Shown one piece after another: positions 1-10,268 of a stretch of 64,000 nucleotides of DNA. Position 1 is the first letter of the stretch. Each line of letters opens with the position of its first letter. The notes under the pieces were generated by a model, which was given only the letters and a program-made list of their open reading frames with translations, made no database searches and was not told the DNA's origin. Source of the DNA: Mytilus trossulus (lineage: Eukaryota > Mollusca > Bivalvia > Mytilida > Mytilidae); NCBI RefSeq assembly GCF_036588685.1, contig NC_086377.1:75770283-75834282 (forward strand). Reading direction: 5' to 3'. Both the position numbers and the translations under genes were made by a program.

Positions 1-1
1 T

Positions 2-209
2 GACCAAAGTTGTCCAGTTGTACAGAATATTGATATTGTAAATAGTTGTGTTAAACCTGATTTGAATGATTGTAGTGAAAGTTGTAGTAGTAATGAACAT
101 ATAGAGAAGGTAAAGGATCAATTCACCTTGTCTGATCACCTTTCAGAAAGTCAACAGACTGAACTTGCATCGCTTCTTTATAAAAAAAATAGACTTATTT
201 GTTACCGAT
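2..209 (+). pseudogene. Upstream pol segment of Ty3/Gypsy element, out of frame with the rest
   Basis: The second forward frame is open from the left edge of the window to a TGA near 209. Its last part (LSDHLSESQQTELASLL) is the typical helical linker just before the reverse transcriptase of Ty3/Gypsy polyproteins. The main pol frame takes over at an eight-A tract at 182-189, so the two parts are separated by a one-base length change there. Gag and protease must lie left of the window. The acidic, serine- and cysteine-rich stretch before the linker is not recognised. The frame change could be a real mutation or a homopolymer error in the assembly. Confidence 0.7.
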
Positions 210-3200
210 GACAATCCTAACTTGGGATATACAAAACTAATCGAACATACGATTCATTTGAAGCCCGATGCTAGTGGTAAACACCAGAAACCGTATCGAT
301 TACCACCATACAAGCGTGAGATTTTGAGACATCACTTAGATAAACTTTTGAAACAAGGTATACTCTCACCAGTCAGTGAGACCGAAGATTTGCCAATAAC
401 AAGTCCGATAGTTTTAGTAACAAAACGTTCGAAATCTTCCGACCAGCATGCTCCTCAGAACTTTCGATTTTGTTGTGATTTTCGTTATTTGAATTCTCAA
501 ACACAGGAATTTAAGTATACCATACCAAATCTGCAGGAGCTTACTGAATCGTTTTCGGAAATGACGCCGAACTATATAACATCGATTGACTTATCATCAG
601 GATTTTTCCAAATGGGCATAACACCTGAATCTTCTCGTTATACAGCTTTTAATACATGTTTCGGCACTTATAAATTTTTGAGACTACCTATGGGTCTAAA
701 AACGTCACCCAATACATTTCAACTGTTGATGGACAGGGTGTTACATGGACTTAAATTTAAATCTTGTTTATGCTATTTAGACGATGTTTTAATATGTTCC
801 GAAACTTTTAATCAGCACATGTCTGATTTGAGTGAAGTACTTGGCCGATTTAGAAATGCAGGATTGAAACTTGGACCGAAAAAATGTTCTTTTGCGGCAC
901 AATCATGCGTTTTTTTAGGTCATCTTATTTCGAAAGATGGAATATTGCCACCTGCAGATCGTGTTCAAGCAATTCAGGAGTATCCTGCACCTCGAAATGT
1001 AAAAGAACTAAGAAGACTGATTGGACTTTTTAACTGGTTTAAGAAATTTATTCCGAACTTTAGCGCTACAATTAGCTCTCTAACTAGACTTTTACAGAAG
1101 AATCAAACATTCAAATGGGGAAAGGAACAAGACACAGCATTTAACGATTTAAAATACCGCCTTGTCAACTCTGAAATGTTGAGTTTCCCTCAATTTAATA
1201 TGCAGTTTCGTATGAGCGTTGATACGTCTTCTCGTGGAATAGGGTATATGTTGTATCAACTTGATCCGGAGGACAAAACTTGTAAACCACGAATTATTCG
1301 TTTTGGGTCTAAAAACCTAAGTCGTTGGCAGCAATCGTATGGGCCGACTAAGTTAGAGCTCTTAGGTATGGTTGTGAGTATATTGGATTGTTCTGACTAT
1401 CTTAGAGGAAACCAGTTTATTGTGGAATGTGACCACCAAGCGTTGAAGCCTTTATATCAGAAGCAATTTAAGGGTGCGATTTATGAACGTTGGCTTTCTA
1501 TTCTTCAACAATTTAATTTCGAAATAGTATATAAGAAAGCGGAACAAATGGAGGTTCCAGACGCTTTGTCGAGATGCGAAAATCACCATGCAGAAGTTGT
1601 CGAAAGTCCTGTGGAAGATGACCCGTATTTTCCTTTCGTTCCGGACAAAATTGGACATATAACATTACCAAACGGTCAAAACTTTGCAAACTTATTTCAA
1701 AACAATTTAGAGACAGTTCAGGCTATACATGTGTCAACAGGAGAACATAAATCAGAACATTATGATCCATATGATGCCGATACAGATGAACCGCAATATG
1801 GAAATAAACAATATAAGAAAAAGCGTCAGCGCATACTACAAGAATCGTCAAAATCAGATACGGATATAGTAGTTGATAAAATGGTTAATGACAAAATTTT
1901 AGCTAAGATTTCTATGCCTATCAATAATATTAAAGAGTTACAGCGCCAAGATACATCTTTGTCTCCAATTATAAACTATTTAGAAAACGATATACTTCCA
2001 GATTTACAAAAGGAAGCAAGATGTGTTTTGTTGAAATCTAACGATTATGCGCTTATTGATGATATTCTGTTCCATTCAAGAGTTGCAAAATCTAAACGCA
2101 ACACAATGATGTCACATTATCAAATAGTTATACCTCAAGCGCTGATACCATCTGTATTAAAAGTGGTCCACGACTCGCCTCTCGGTGGCCATGCCGGAAT
2201 AAACAATACACTTGATAGAGCCAAAGAACATTTCTTTTTTCCAAGGATGGGGAAAATTATAACGGATTATGTACAAACATGTCATTTTTGTCAAGTTCGG
2301 AAAGTTACAAATTTTAAAACAAAGCAAGCCATAGTGGCATTTCCAACTCCTTCTGAGCCTTTCGAAGTGTGGCAAATCGACTTATGCGGTCCGTTTCCGA
2401 AATCAGTTAATGGAAATACTTATGCTTTTACTGCGGTCGACATGTTTAGTAAATTTATATTTGCGCACCCTTTGCGAAATAATGACGCTTTGACAGTTTG
2501 TGAAGTTATTTATCGTATGTTTACTCAGTTTGGTGTTTGCAAAACTTTAGTCTCAGATCGTGGGTCGGAATTTGTTAATCAGTGCACTGCTGGACTTTGT
2601 AAACTATTAGAAGTGACGCAAGAGTTCACGCCTGCCTTTGCTCACCATTGTCTTGGAGCATGTGAACGCCAACACAGGACTTTAAATGAACGCTTAACTG
2701 CTCATGTTTTAAAAGACAAATTATGGGAAACGGAAATTAATTCTGTTACTTTTTCAATGAATTCGTCAGTCAACAGCAGTATAGATTTTTCTCCGTTTGA
2801 AATTTTATTTGGAAAACGTCCAAAATTTCCCGTGTTCGGAGCACATTTCAACCTAAATGACTTTCATCCAAATATGCAAAATTATTTTTCGGAATTAACA
2901 GATAGACTCAAAACAGTTTGGGAAATGGTTGTCAAAAATGCACAATATTCGGGAGAAAAAATGGAAGAAAATGCAAACATTAAACTCAATGAACTAAAAG
3001 TTTCAATTGGCGATTACGTATATTTACAAAGAACTCTAACAGGTCAGGGTAGAAAATTTCAGCCACTTTACGACGGACCATTTGTTGTAAACAGCATTCC
3101 TAGTCCTCACTTGATCAAATTACGCGATCCATCCGGAAAACGGAAATTAAAATCACCTGTTCATATTAACCGAGTAAAACTTGCGCATATAAGAGCACCA

Positions 3201-3767
3201 GATCCCCAAAATTATTTGGTACAAGTTCCACAGCAAAATACAGTTTCAACAAGGTCCGATTCTAATTCCGAAAGTTCCGAACATGAAATACATACTGAAC
3301 AAGATATTCAAATACACAATGATAATCCTACTCCGTTAAGGCGAACATCTCGGGTTGTACAAAAACCTATTAGATACCGTGACGAAAATTTTCTAAGTGA
3401 ATTAAGTTCTTGCGATGGAGCTCAGGAAAAGATAAAGCGAATTCTAGCAAAGAAACCACACGGAAGTTCGTTTCTCTATTTAGTTCAATTGATAGGCGAG
3501 CCTGCACAAAATGCAAAATGGAAACCGTTGTCGGAGCTACCACCAAAAGCACAGGAGCTGATAATTGCTAGGCCACCTCCGCTAGTTTTTTATACCGTAA
3601 TTGTTTCAAAAATGTTGGATAGTAAGATAGTAAGATTATCACACATTCAGAGCTCATGGATATTTTGTTATTATTCGGTGATAATTGTATCGCCAAAGTG
3701 TAGTTTTAACCGTTTACTTAAATGTGTTTTTGTAAATATCTACGAAGATGTTTTTTATGATCGGTGA
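165..3767 (+). CDS. pol: Ty3/Gypsy retrotransposon pol: reverse transcriptase, RNase H, integrase, chromodomain-like tail
   Basis: A 1200-residue open frame. The first codon is TTG inside a homology block, so it is not a real start; the true frame enters at the A tract at 182-189. Domains in order are: reverse transcriptase (residues about 40-215, with CDFRYLN, LSSGFFQM, LPMGL and the catalytic YLDD at 204-207); RNase H (about 340-470, ending VPDALSR); a zinc-binding HHCC integrase domain (about 665-710, with CHFCQ); and the integrase core with DDE residues in WQIDLCGP, SDRGSEF and ACERQ. Near residues 1090-1140 a chromodomain-like tail (YLVQLIGEP, then WKPLSEL) is seen. Family knowledge: this protein copies element RNA into DNA and inserts it. 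The last 45 or so residues run into repeat sequence and may not belong to the functional protein. It has no internal stop after the A tract, so the copy is fairly young. Confidence 0.93.
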   Translation: MHRFFIKKIDLFVTDDNPNLGYTKLIEHTIHLKPDASGKHQKPYRLPPYKREILRHHLDKLLKQGILSPVSETEDLPITSPIVLVTKRSKSSDQHAPQNFRFCCDFRYLNSQTQEFKYTIPNLQELTESFSEMTPNYITSIDLSSGFFQMGITPESSRYTAFNTCFGTYKFLRLPMGLKTSPNTFQLLMDRVLHGLKFKSCLCYLDDVLICSETFNQHMSDLSEVLGRFRNAGLKLGPKKCSFAAQSCVFLGHLISKDGILPPADRVQAIQEYPAPRNVKELRRLIGLFNWFKKFIPNFSATISSLTRLLQKNQTFKWGKEQDTAFNDLKYRLVNSEMLSFPQFNMQFRMSVDTSSRGIGYMLYQLDPEDKTCKPRIIRFGSKNLSRWQQSYGPTKLELLGMVVSILDCSDYLRGNQFIVECDHQALKPLYQKQFKGAIYERWLSILQQFNFEIVYKKAEQMEVPDALSRCENHHAEVVESPVEDDPYFPFVPDKIGHITLPNGQNFANLFQNNLETVQAIHVSTGEHKSEHYDPYDADTDEPQYGNKQYKKKRQRILQESSKSDTDIVVDKMVNDKILAKISMPINNIKELQRQDTSLSPIINYLENDILPDLQKEARCVLLKSNDYALIDDILFHSRVAKSKRNTMMSHYQIVIPQALIPSVLKVVHDSPLGGHAGINNTLDRAKEHFFFPRMGKIITDYVQTCHFCQVRKVTNFKTKQAIVAFPTPSEPFEVWQIDLCGPFPKSVNGNTYAFTAVDMFSKFIFAHPLRNNDALTVCEVIYRMFTQFGVCKTLVSDRGSEFVNQCTAGLCKLLEVTQEFTPAFAHHCLGACERQHRTLNERLTAHVLKDKLWETEINSVTFSMNSSVNSSIDFSPFEILFGKRPKFPVFGAHFNLNDFHPNMQNYFSELTDRLKTVWEMVVKNAQYSGEKMEENANIKLNELKVSIGDYVYLQRTLTGQGRKFQPLYDGPFVVNSIPSPHLIKLRDPSGKRKLKSPVHINRVKLAHIRAPDPQNYLVQVPQQNTVSTRSDSNSESSEHEIHTEQDIQIHNDNPTPLRRTSRVVQKPIRYRDENFLSELSSCDGAQEKIKRILAKKPHGSSFLYLVQLIGEPAQNAKWKPLSELPPKAQELIIARPPPLVFYTVIVSKMLDSKIVRLSHIQSSWIFCYYSVIIVSPKCSFNRLLKCVFVNIYEDVFYDR

Positions 3768-3922
3768 TGATTGCATCGCCACAACCAGCTTAGTGATTTA
3801 ATGTTCGGTGATGATTGCATCGCTACACTTGTTGGACAATGATGATGTTATAATCGGTGATGATTGCATCGCCAAACTTGCTGAATCCAGATGTTGTGTT
3901 AATCAGTGATGATTGCATCGCT
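3677..3922 (+). repeat. Array of five spaced hairpin repeats in the retrotransposon 3' region
   Basis: Five 18-base copies begin at 3677, 3763, 3807, 3856 and 3905. The common form is GGTGATGATTGCATCGCC, which folds into a 7-bp stem (one G-T pair) with a 4-base loop. Copy 1 changes both partners of the closing pair (G-C to A-T). Copy 5 changes both partners of the outer pair in the same way. Copy 3 changes one partner to a tolerated G-T pair. The spacers are unrelated in sequence and 44-86 bases apart, so only the hairpins are repeated. A structural RNA role, such as packaging, export or stability, is an inference. Confidence 0.75.
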
Positions 3923-4619
3923 ATTATATTCGTCCAGTACCAGGGACCAGTTATCGTTGATAACAGTAGACATAATTGAGACTTTATTTGATTTGATTGT
4001 TAATTTGTATTGAGATTTATGATTTTTGAATGTACTGTGTGTGACTGCCACCTTTCTCTTATCACTGTATTATTATTACTAGTTGTTATTGGTCGTTTCA
4101 TTAATAGACTTTGTGTCAAATGAGGTTGATTGGCATGTTCTAGATATAAAACCTGTTTATTTTTTTCCTATAATATTTTCGTATGTTTTTGTAAGTGAGA
4201 GTGCCAGTGTTAACCAAATCTGTGTGTGAAAGTTGATATTATTTATGAATGTATTATCTGAAATATTAGGAGTTTCAGGTCTCTGCTAGACTTATCAAAT
4301 AGACTATATGATTCCTCAATTGCATAACTGAAATTACGATTCATTTGAATGTTTCATGCGCAACCAGAACTGTGATAAGAAAATATTACATTGTAAGAGA
4401 TTTGTGTGGTAGTCGGCGTCAGAGATTTGATAGCTTGAACATGTTGAAGTTTAGTGAGAAACTTGCATATACATGTATATATATATATTTTTTTAATTAT
4501 CTTTTTGATTATGGTCGACTATTATGTTTGTTGTCTTATTTTAGTTTTATATTCTCTGACCTACGTTTACCAACAACCATCACGAAATTTTTGAATTTCT
4601 TTTTCTTTCGGGGCGGGGA
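3768..4619 (+). other. 3' untranslated region of the Ty3/Gypsy element with polypurine tract
   Basis: About 850 bases lie between the end of pol and the probable LTR with no recognisable coding sequence. A G-rich run at 4610-4619 sits immediately before TGTTATATAC. That is the position and composition expected of the polypurine tract that primes plus-strand DNA synthesis. The region is unusually long for an element of this type and includes the hairpin array. Confidence 0.55.
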
Positions 4620-4880
4620 TGTTATATACTTGATTTGTATATGGTTGTTGGAAACGTAGTTCAGTACGTATCATACCGGAATCACAGGGGTGCTCCGGGA
4701 TGATGTTTGTAAATAGTATAATCATCTATATATCCTCCGTATCAAATTACATTAGCATGCCTGTTCTCTTTCTCTTTACCACCGCATGTTAAGGTAGTCA
4801 CACACAAATATATTGAGAGCAGTAAAATTAGTTTTTAGAAACGATTTCGTCCTTTATTAGTCCCCCAAGGACGTTGAACT
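4620..4880 (+). repeat. Probable 3' long terminal repeat of the Ty3/Gypsy element
   Basis: The left edge is placed at TGTTATATAC directly after the G-rich polypurine tract. The right edge is uncertain; the best candidate is near GAACTAAC at about 4880, which would partly mirror the TGTTA start. The 5' LTR is outside the window, so the boundary cannot be checked by comparison. Confidence 0.4.
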
Positions 4881-5112
4881 AACCCCCCTCTTATGGGGGC
4901 CTCAATCGGCGACCCCAAACCCCTGCCTCCCTTGAATTCGAACCCTAGTTACGGCCCTGATCGGGCATAATGGAGATGTGTCAAAAAGTAAATTTATACG
5001 ACAATTATTTTTACAAGGACAATCAATCCCCCCCCCCCCCCCCCAACACAACGTGAATGCTAGGCCACCGGGAAGTCTGTTATTATAGTGGAGGAAGCCG
5101 AAGAATTATAGT
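4881..5112. other. Non-coding flank with C17 tract
   Basis: No gene is seen. A run of 17 C occupies 5028-5044. A tRNA B-box-like string (GGTTCGAATTC on the minus strand, near 4935-4945) hints at another SINE remnant, but no A box or tail could be placed. Confidence 0.4.
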
Positions 5113-5300
5113 CAAATCGGCACCTGGTTCAATCGGCACCTGGTCAAATCGGCACCCGGTATAGTCAATTCGGCACCCGATGTAGTCATTTCGGCACCCA
5201 TGTTGAATATGTTAATATATATCTTTTTTTCAGTATTTTAAATGCCGATTTAACCTGGTGCCCATTTGACTTTTTCTATAGGTGTCGATTTGACTTGTAC
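5113..5300. repeat. Short CGGCACC tandem repeats with an inverted partner
   Basis: At 5113-5205 the unit TCAAATCGGCACCTGGT recurs about five times with drift. The same words appear in reverse complement at about 5240-5300 (GCCGATTTAACCTGGTGCCC). The arrangement looks like the decayed arms of a foldback or miniature inverted-repeat element. No protein is encoded. Confidence 0.5.
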
Positions 5301-5514
5301 CCGAAGCCGAAGTACTCGGAGAAAACCACCGGGCCACTCGGTGGAAACAGACAAACCAGAGAGATATCAAAAGATTTATCTCCAGGTCAAAGAAGGGGAC
5401 AACTTTTGACCAACCGAGGCCCCCAAAGTACCCATTCTAGTTTAAACTCCGGTCTGGGTACCAGAGATGTGTGTGAGAGGGTGAAAATTACCTTTCTGAT
5501 GTACTGATATTTTT
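5301..5514. other. Probable SINE body attached to the minus-strand tRNA-like head
   Basis: No coding signal is seen. The string CTCGGAGAAAACCACCG near 5318-5334 is the reverse complement of a word in the SINE at 10975-11155 (CGGTGGTTTTCTCCG). This stretch is therefore probably the body of the SINE whose head is at 5515-5577. Confidence 0.45.
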
Positions 5515-5577
5515 AGCACACCGAGTGAGAATCGAACTCGGGACCTTCAGCTCTGTAGCCATCGGTCTTAACCATAA
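5515..5577 (-). repeat. tRNA-derived SINE head
   Basis: Read on the minus strand, this contains a tRNA-like B box (GAGTTCGATTC) preceded by a plausible A-box region (TGGTTAAGACCGATGGC) at normal tRNA spacing. It lacks a convincing full cloverleaf, so it is a SINE promoter rather than a tRNA gene. It is cut off by the poly-G tract immediately to its right. Confidence 0.6.
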
Positions 5578-5582
5578 CAGAT

Positions 5583-5613
<31 letters not shown>

Positions 5614-5820
5614 GACCTTTTTAGGAACGTCGGGAACGGGTGTTTTTAAGCTCGGGATTTCGGGATTGACCCTTCCGAGATCCGGGAATTCTTTTTTCGA
5701 ATTTCGAGATGTCGGGATTTGAATTTATTTTAATTCGGGACCTCGGGATTTCATGTTTTTAAGCTCGGGATTTCGGGATCAGGACCCCTTCCCCCCCCCC
5801 CCCCCCCCCCTCCCCCTCAT
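5583..5820. repeat. G28 and C20 homopolymers flanking a CTCGGGATTTCGGGAT repeat
   Basis: A run of 28 G at 5583-5610 and a run of 20 C at 5791-5810 enclose several drifting copies of CTCGGGATTTCGGGAT. The two homopolymers are complementary, so single strands could pair across about 180 bases. The G run alone could form quadruplexes. Exact homopolymer length is likely to be uncertain in any assembly. Confidence 0.85.
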
Positions 5821-6767
5821 AACACCACGAACTCACATAAAAATATATAAATGTTTAGTAAAAAACGTCAAACATTTTTTTTTTTTAAACTATTTGACAA
5901 AATTTCAATAGTTTGATGTATGCTCATTGCTCATTGGCACTCATACCACAGTTTCTTAAGACTTTGTCACCTCAGTGAGGGTCTGGAATGCGGGAGAAGG
6001 ATGTCCTAGAACAACTGATTCAACTCAGTGACACATGTAAATTCAGAAAGTTAATTAGCAATGTTTTTTGTAGAATAGTATATTTGTTTTCTACAAGTTC
6101 AACTTGTATGCGAAAACAGTCATGTACGTGCACTTCATTTTCTTGTTGGCTTTATTTTAAGAAAAAAATAATTGACGTGTTCCCTTGGGAAATGCAGGAA
6201 TTTTCACTTCCGCACACAAAAGTCTTAACACTTTCTGATATGTCAAATCCTCTGTTTGCTAAGAATTTATCTCCTGGTAAAAGTTTCGTTAACAGTGGAC
6301 AATTTTAAGTTATTTTCTGTTTACTAGATCGTCCACCCTCACGTTCATCCAACCTTTAGACAGACGGTATACAAGAGGGTGTGGATGGGGTATAAAGAAT
6401 AGAGTAAAATGGGCAAAATAGAGAATAGAGAATAATGGAGAGCTAAAATATAATGAACAGCTGCAAAATTTCAAGAATTGGGTAAACATATACTGATTAC
6501 AGAAAAGAACAATGTTCTGTCAGAATACAGTTATCAAGTTATTACATAATAGCCATTATTGTTAAAGATAAAGAATAACAAGCGAAAACAAATTAAAGAA
6601 TAAAGAAATGAACCGGGACCCTAATCAACCGTTGACCAACATATAATGACACAGATAAACCAATCAAAAACTTCACAGTTACTTGACCAGGTCTCAGCAC
6701 GGGCAAGTACATTATAAGGTCTCCATAAAAACAGTAAAAAACAATGTCACAAATCTAGGAAACTTTC
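5821..6767. other. Non-genic stretch
   Basis: No supported gene. A 106-codon frame at 5988-6308 has no recognisable domain and is probably chance. A short family A end (CATTGGCACTCATACCACA) occurs near 5933-5951. Confidence 0.4.
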
Positions 6768-7230
6768 CATGTCACAAAAATATATAACTTTACCCTGTCA
6801 CAGAAATATGTAACTTTACCCTGTCACAGAAATATGTAACTTTACCCTGTCACAGAAATATGTAACTTAACGCTGTCACAGAAATATGTAACTTTACCCT
6901 GTCACAGAAATATGTAACTTTACCCTGTCACAGAAATGTGTAACTTTACCCGGTCACAGAAATATGTAACTTTACCCTGACACAGAAATATGTAACTTTA
7001 CCCTGACACAGAAATATGTAACTCTAAACTGTCACAGAAATGTGTAACTTTACACTGTCACAGAAATATATAACTTTACCCTGACACAGAAATATGTAAC
7101 TTTACCCTGTCACAGAAATATGTAACTCTAAACTGTCACAGAAATATGTAACTTTACCCTGTCACAGAAATATGTAACTCTAAACTGTCACAGAAATATG
7201 TAACTTTACCCTGACACAGAAATATGTCAC
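6768..7230. repeat. 26-bp minisatellite
   Basis: About 17 tandem copies of a 26-base unit whose core is CTGTCACAGAAATATGTAAC. Most variation is a few alternating bases (for example TTTACCC or CTAAACT at the unit junction). Decayed, irregularly spaced copies continue to about 7490. The array is not a coding frame, since 26 is not divisible by three. Confidence 0.95.
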
Positions 7231-8621
7231 AAATCTAGGAAAACATATGTAGCATCTGTTACGGTAAGATAAACTGTAAATTTACCATGTCACAGAAATA
7301 TGCAACTTTCCGCTGTCACTGACATCATTTTGTAAATGCACCTTGTCATAAACATAGGTAGCTACTCTGTAAAAAAAAACCTGTAAATTTGCCCGGTCAC
7401 AGAAATATGTAACTAATTAAATTTACTCCGTCACTGAAATATATAACTCAACCCTGTCACAGTTGTGAATGCACCATGTCACAAACATATGTACATGTAG
7501 CTACTTTGTAAAACAAGTTGTTCTCTTTAAAAAAAGAAAAACAATACGTGAACCTAAGACCGATGACTGCCGGGTCACCAAACGATTGTTGCTGAATGTT
7601 TATTTGCCTTTGAATTGAAATAAATGACGGTGATTAGAAGAAGTCAGTTGAGAGTGAATATTTACATCTACTATTTGAATATACATGTTAAAGCTACACT
7701 ATTTTATTAAGTACTTGGGAATATACATAATTTTCCCGATGATAACCAAATTTCTACAAACTGGACGACTTATGCAAATTGCACAAACCAATCGCAATAT
7801 AAATTTAAGCACCCAGTTTGCTTTATAATCTGGAATACTGCATGCATTTACTCTATCATATCTTTATATTTTATTTCCTGCATGGACTTTCATGTACTCA
7901 ACTCGTTATTGAAGTCGTCTGTACTCATGGATATGTTAATTGTATAGATAAATCTAAAGTCCAATGTACATGTGCAACGAAACCTGTGGCATATAACTGA
8001 TTGGGACATCTTATAAACAGACTGTTTTTAGTCTAATAAATTAAGTAAGTTACTATGACCGTGCATGCAAGTCACATGTCAATCTCTTACAGCCGTGACC
8101 TGAATATAGATAAGAAAAACGAAAATGCACATTCACGAGTGAAATTAGTATAATTTATTTTTTTGAGAACTCAAACCGATAGTGTGCGTTTGAAATGCGA
8201 TCTATAACGTGAATGAATCAAGACGTGAAGGATAGGTGGGCAACACAGTGAATACAATTTTCAAAACTGTACCATAATACACATATATATGTAGATGTTA
8301 TAAGGTAATACTATTAAAACAAACAAACAAAAATAGGGTTGAAATTTTATAATAAACATACATTCTTGTCAGTCATTTTTTTCCGAAAATTTTGAAGTAG
8401 TATCAATAAACACAAGCATCAAGTATTTAAGGACGGACATTTTATTAATCAAATGAATCTATTTTTAAATTCTACCATTCCACTATAAGAACAGATTGCT
8501 ATACAAAATATCAGCAAAGACTTATAAATCCATACTTAAACAGTACAAAAACCTTGTTTGCTTCAATTTGAACCTAACATCACACATGCCACTTCAAAAG
8601 CACACATTGAGCTATCAGAAT
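7231..8621. other. Non-genic stretch with decayed minisatellite units at its left end
   Basis: Up to about 7490 there are scattered TGTCACAGAAATATG relics. After that the sequence is AT-rich with no coding pattern, RNA gene or clear mobile-element end. Confidence 0.4.
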
Positions 8622-8725
8622 TAGTTTTCCCATGAGGACTCGGTGTGTCAGTGTAAGATCACACCGATGGCCGGAGGCCAGAAGGTGATCTAACACTGAC
8701 ACACCAAGTCAGAATGGGATAACTA
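8622..8725. repeat. Foldback element (long inverted repeat)
   Basis: The left arm has CTCGGTGTGTCAGTGT and the right arm ACACTGACACACCAAG. Complementarity continues outward through TAGTT and TCCCAT words and inward to GGCC at the centre. The arms total about 45 bases each with a short loop, so nearly the whole unit folds into a hairpin. It is best read as a miniature foldback transposon. Confidence 0.8.
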
Positions 8726-9375
8726 TTTTATATCCCAACTGTTTAAGATTAGATGAAAAACCATTTACAATTCATAAAATATAGTTTAGAACGTGACGTC
8801 ACACAACCGTTTGAATATACTTTATACATTACTATATATAAATATATACCCTTTATGACCCCCTTACCCGATTTTTGAATATAAAACCATGTCAACTCGC
8901 CCCACTAGCCCATCGGCCAACACTAAATCGCCACTTTCTAAAAAATCGCCCCACTCTTGTTTTTCAACTCGCCACACTTATGAAAAAGGTTAAATCCCAA
9001 TAAACAATCAGTCTGACAACTCGCCGTATTTATAAAAAGTGTTAAAATCCCACTGAATAAAGGTGTGCCAACTCGACCAACTGATAAAATAAGTAAATGC
9101 TTCCTTTAAATATCTTAGATAACTTAGAGTTCGTATCTAGTCATCCTGGTGTAAGGGTATGTGTCGTAGGTTGATATTCTTTTATTTAAGCAATTCAAGC
9201 ATTAGTGTTACCCTTTGTTTTAAATGTAAACAACAAGTGGATGAAGACGAAGCATATCATGTAAAGGGACTAAACGAATATAAGTTATATATTTATCACA
9301 CACAAACACACTATTTGCAATTCTGTAAGCGTAGTTCCGGTTACACAAACATAAATGACTCTTTGTTATACTGTT
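8726..9375. other. Non-genic stretch with decayed AACTCGCC-type repeats
   Basis: Around 8890-9080 the word AACTCGCC or AACTCGAC followed by a C/A-rich string recurs at irregular spacing. It looks like a decayed tandem repeat. A 72-codon frame at 9159-9377 has no recognisable features. Confidence 0.35.
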
Positions 9376-9571
9376 GATTCATTATTATTCGTGGGATACC
9401 AATGTTCTTGAATTTCGTTGTTACAGGCATACCACGAATTCAAAGGTTCAACGAATTATAAATTTTCTGTAGGATTGTGTGCAGACTATGGCAAAACCAC
9501 GAAATCAAAAATCCACAAAAATACATGTTCCTCATTTCAGGAAAATTGGTCCCCACAAAAATAAATGAATC
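9376..9571. mobile_element. Miniature inverted-repeat element, about 196 bp
   Basis: The left end GATTCATTATTATTCGTGGG pairs with the right end CCCACAAAAATAAATGAATC as terminal inverted repeats of about 20-26 bases. Fragments of the same family occur at 60465-60540 and, in the opposite orientation, at 62818-62862. No protein is encoded, so it needs an outside transposase. Confidence 0.75.
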
Positions 9572-9884
9572 ACAAGTATTGAACATTAAGTATTTAAAAG
9601 AAGGATATCGGATATCTTAACAGATGTAAAACGATTTTATTATAATTATTCATTTAGAACTGTAAACCTTGTCATACAGACAAGGATAAATTTTTGCCTT
9701 ATTATGTGCGTCTTACTTATTTTAACAAAATCAGGAGCTTCACTCTCACCCTTTTCCGGCGATCTGTTTTATGCATGAGACTCGGTATGCTCGATGAAAT
9801 GTCTTAATGTTGGACAATTTGCTTAAATGTAGATGTGAAGAATACGTCGTGGAGGCAGGCACCTAACGACTGTGGTAAAAGAGA

Positions 9885-10000
9885 GGCGAACGATACTAGA
9901 GGGACATTCAAACTAGTAAATCGAAAATATACTGACTATGCCATGACTAAAAACGGAAATTGACATAACAGACAAACAATAGTACACAAAATGCAACATA
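9885..10000 (+). repeat. Repeat family C, diverged partial copy
   Basis: This matches the 5' part of family C (GGACGAAAGATACCAAAGGG in other copies) with many substitutions. It also retains the AACAATAGTACAC word. It is one of the oldest-looking copies in the window. Confidence 0.6.
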
Positions 10001-10019
10001 GAAAACTAATCTGATGTTC

Positions 10020-10268
10020 AGTTGTGTCGTTTGTTGGTGTGGTTCATAAGTGTTTCTTGTTTTCGTTTTTTAAATAGACTAGACCGTTGGATTCCCGTTT
10101 GAATGATTTAACAGATGTTATTTTAGGTCCCTTTATACCTTGCTGTTCGATGTGAGCCAATGCTTCGTGTTGAAGACCATACTTTGATTTTTAATGGTTT
10201 ACTTTTACAAATTGTGACTTGGTTAGGAGAATTGTCTCATTGGCACTCATACCACATCTTCTTATATC
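10020..10268 (+). repeat. SINE-like repeat family A
   Basis: The copy starts near GTTGTGTCGTTTGTTGG and ends CATACCACATCTTCTTATAT. It shares its layout with the minus-strand copy at 53447-53760, including the words TAGACCGTTGG and GTGAGCCAA. Family A copies always end with the same words, as expected for retroposition from a fixed 3' end. Confidence 0.7.

Noticed and set aside
182-189. Programmed ribosomal frameshift at the A8 tract
   Set aside because: The site falls inside the conserved linker into reverse transcriptase rather than at a gag-pol border, and the required shift is not the common -1 type. An indel is simpler.
3677-3922. CRISPR-like repeats with spacers
   Set aside because: Only five 18-base hairpins at irregular spacing inside a retrotransposon of an animal genome; no associated proteins.
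4345-4659. 104-codon frame as an extra retrotransposon gene
   Set aside because: It crosses from the untranslated region through the polypurine tract into the LTR, is low in complexity, and has no domain.
5515-5577. A true tRNA gene on the minus strand
   Set aside because: The B box is good but no closed acceptor and anticodon stems could be drawn, and SINE-like sequence continues on the left, so it is called a SINE head.
6768-7230. CRISPR-like array
   Set aside because: The 26-bp units are directly joined without unique spacers, and the window is eukaryotic.
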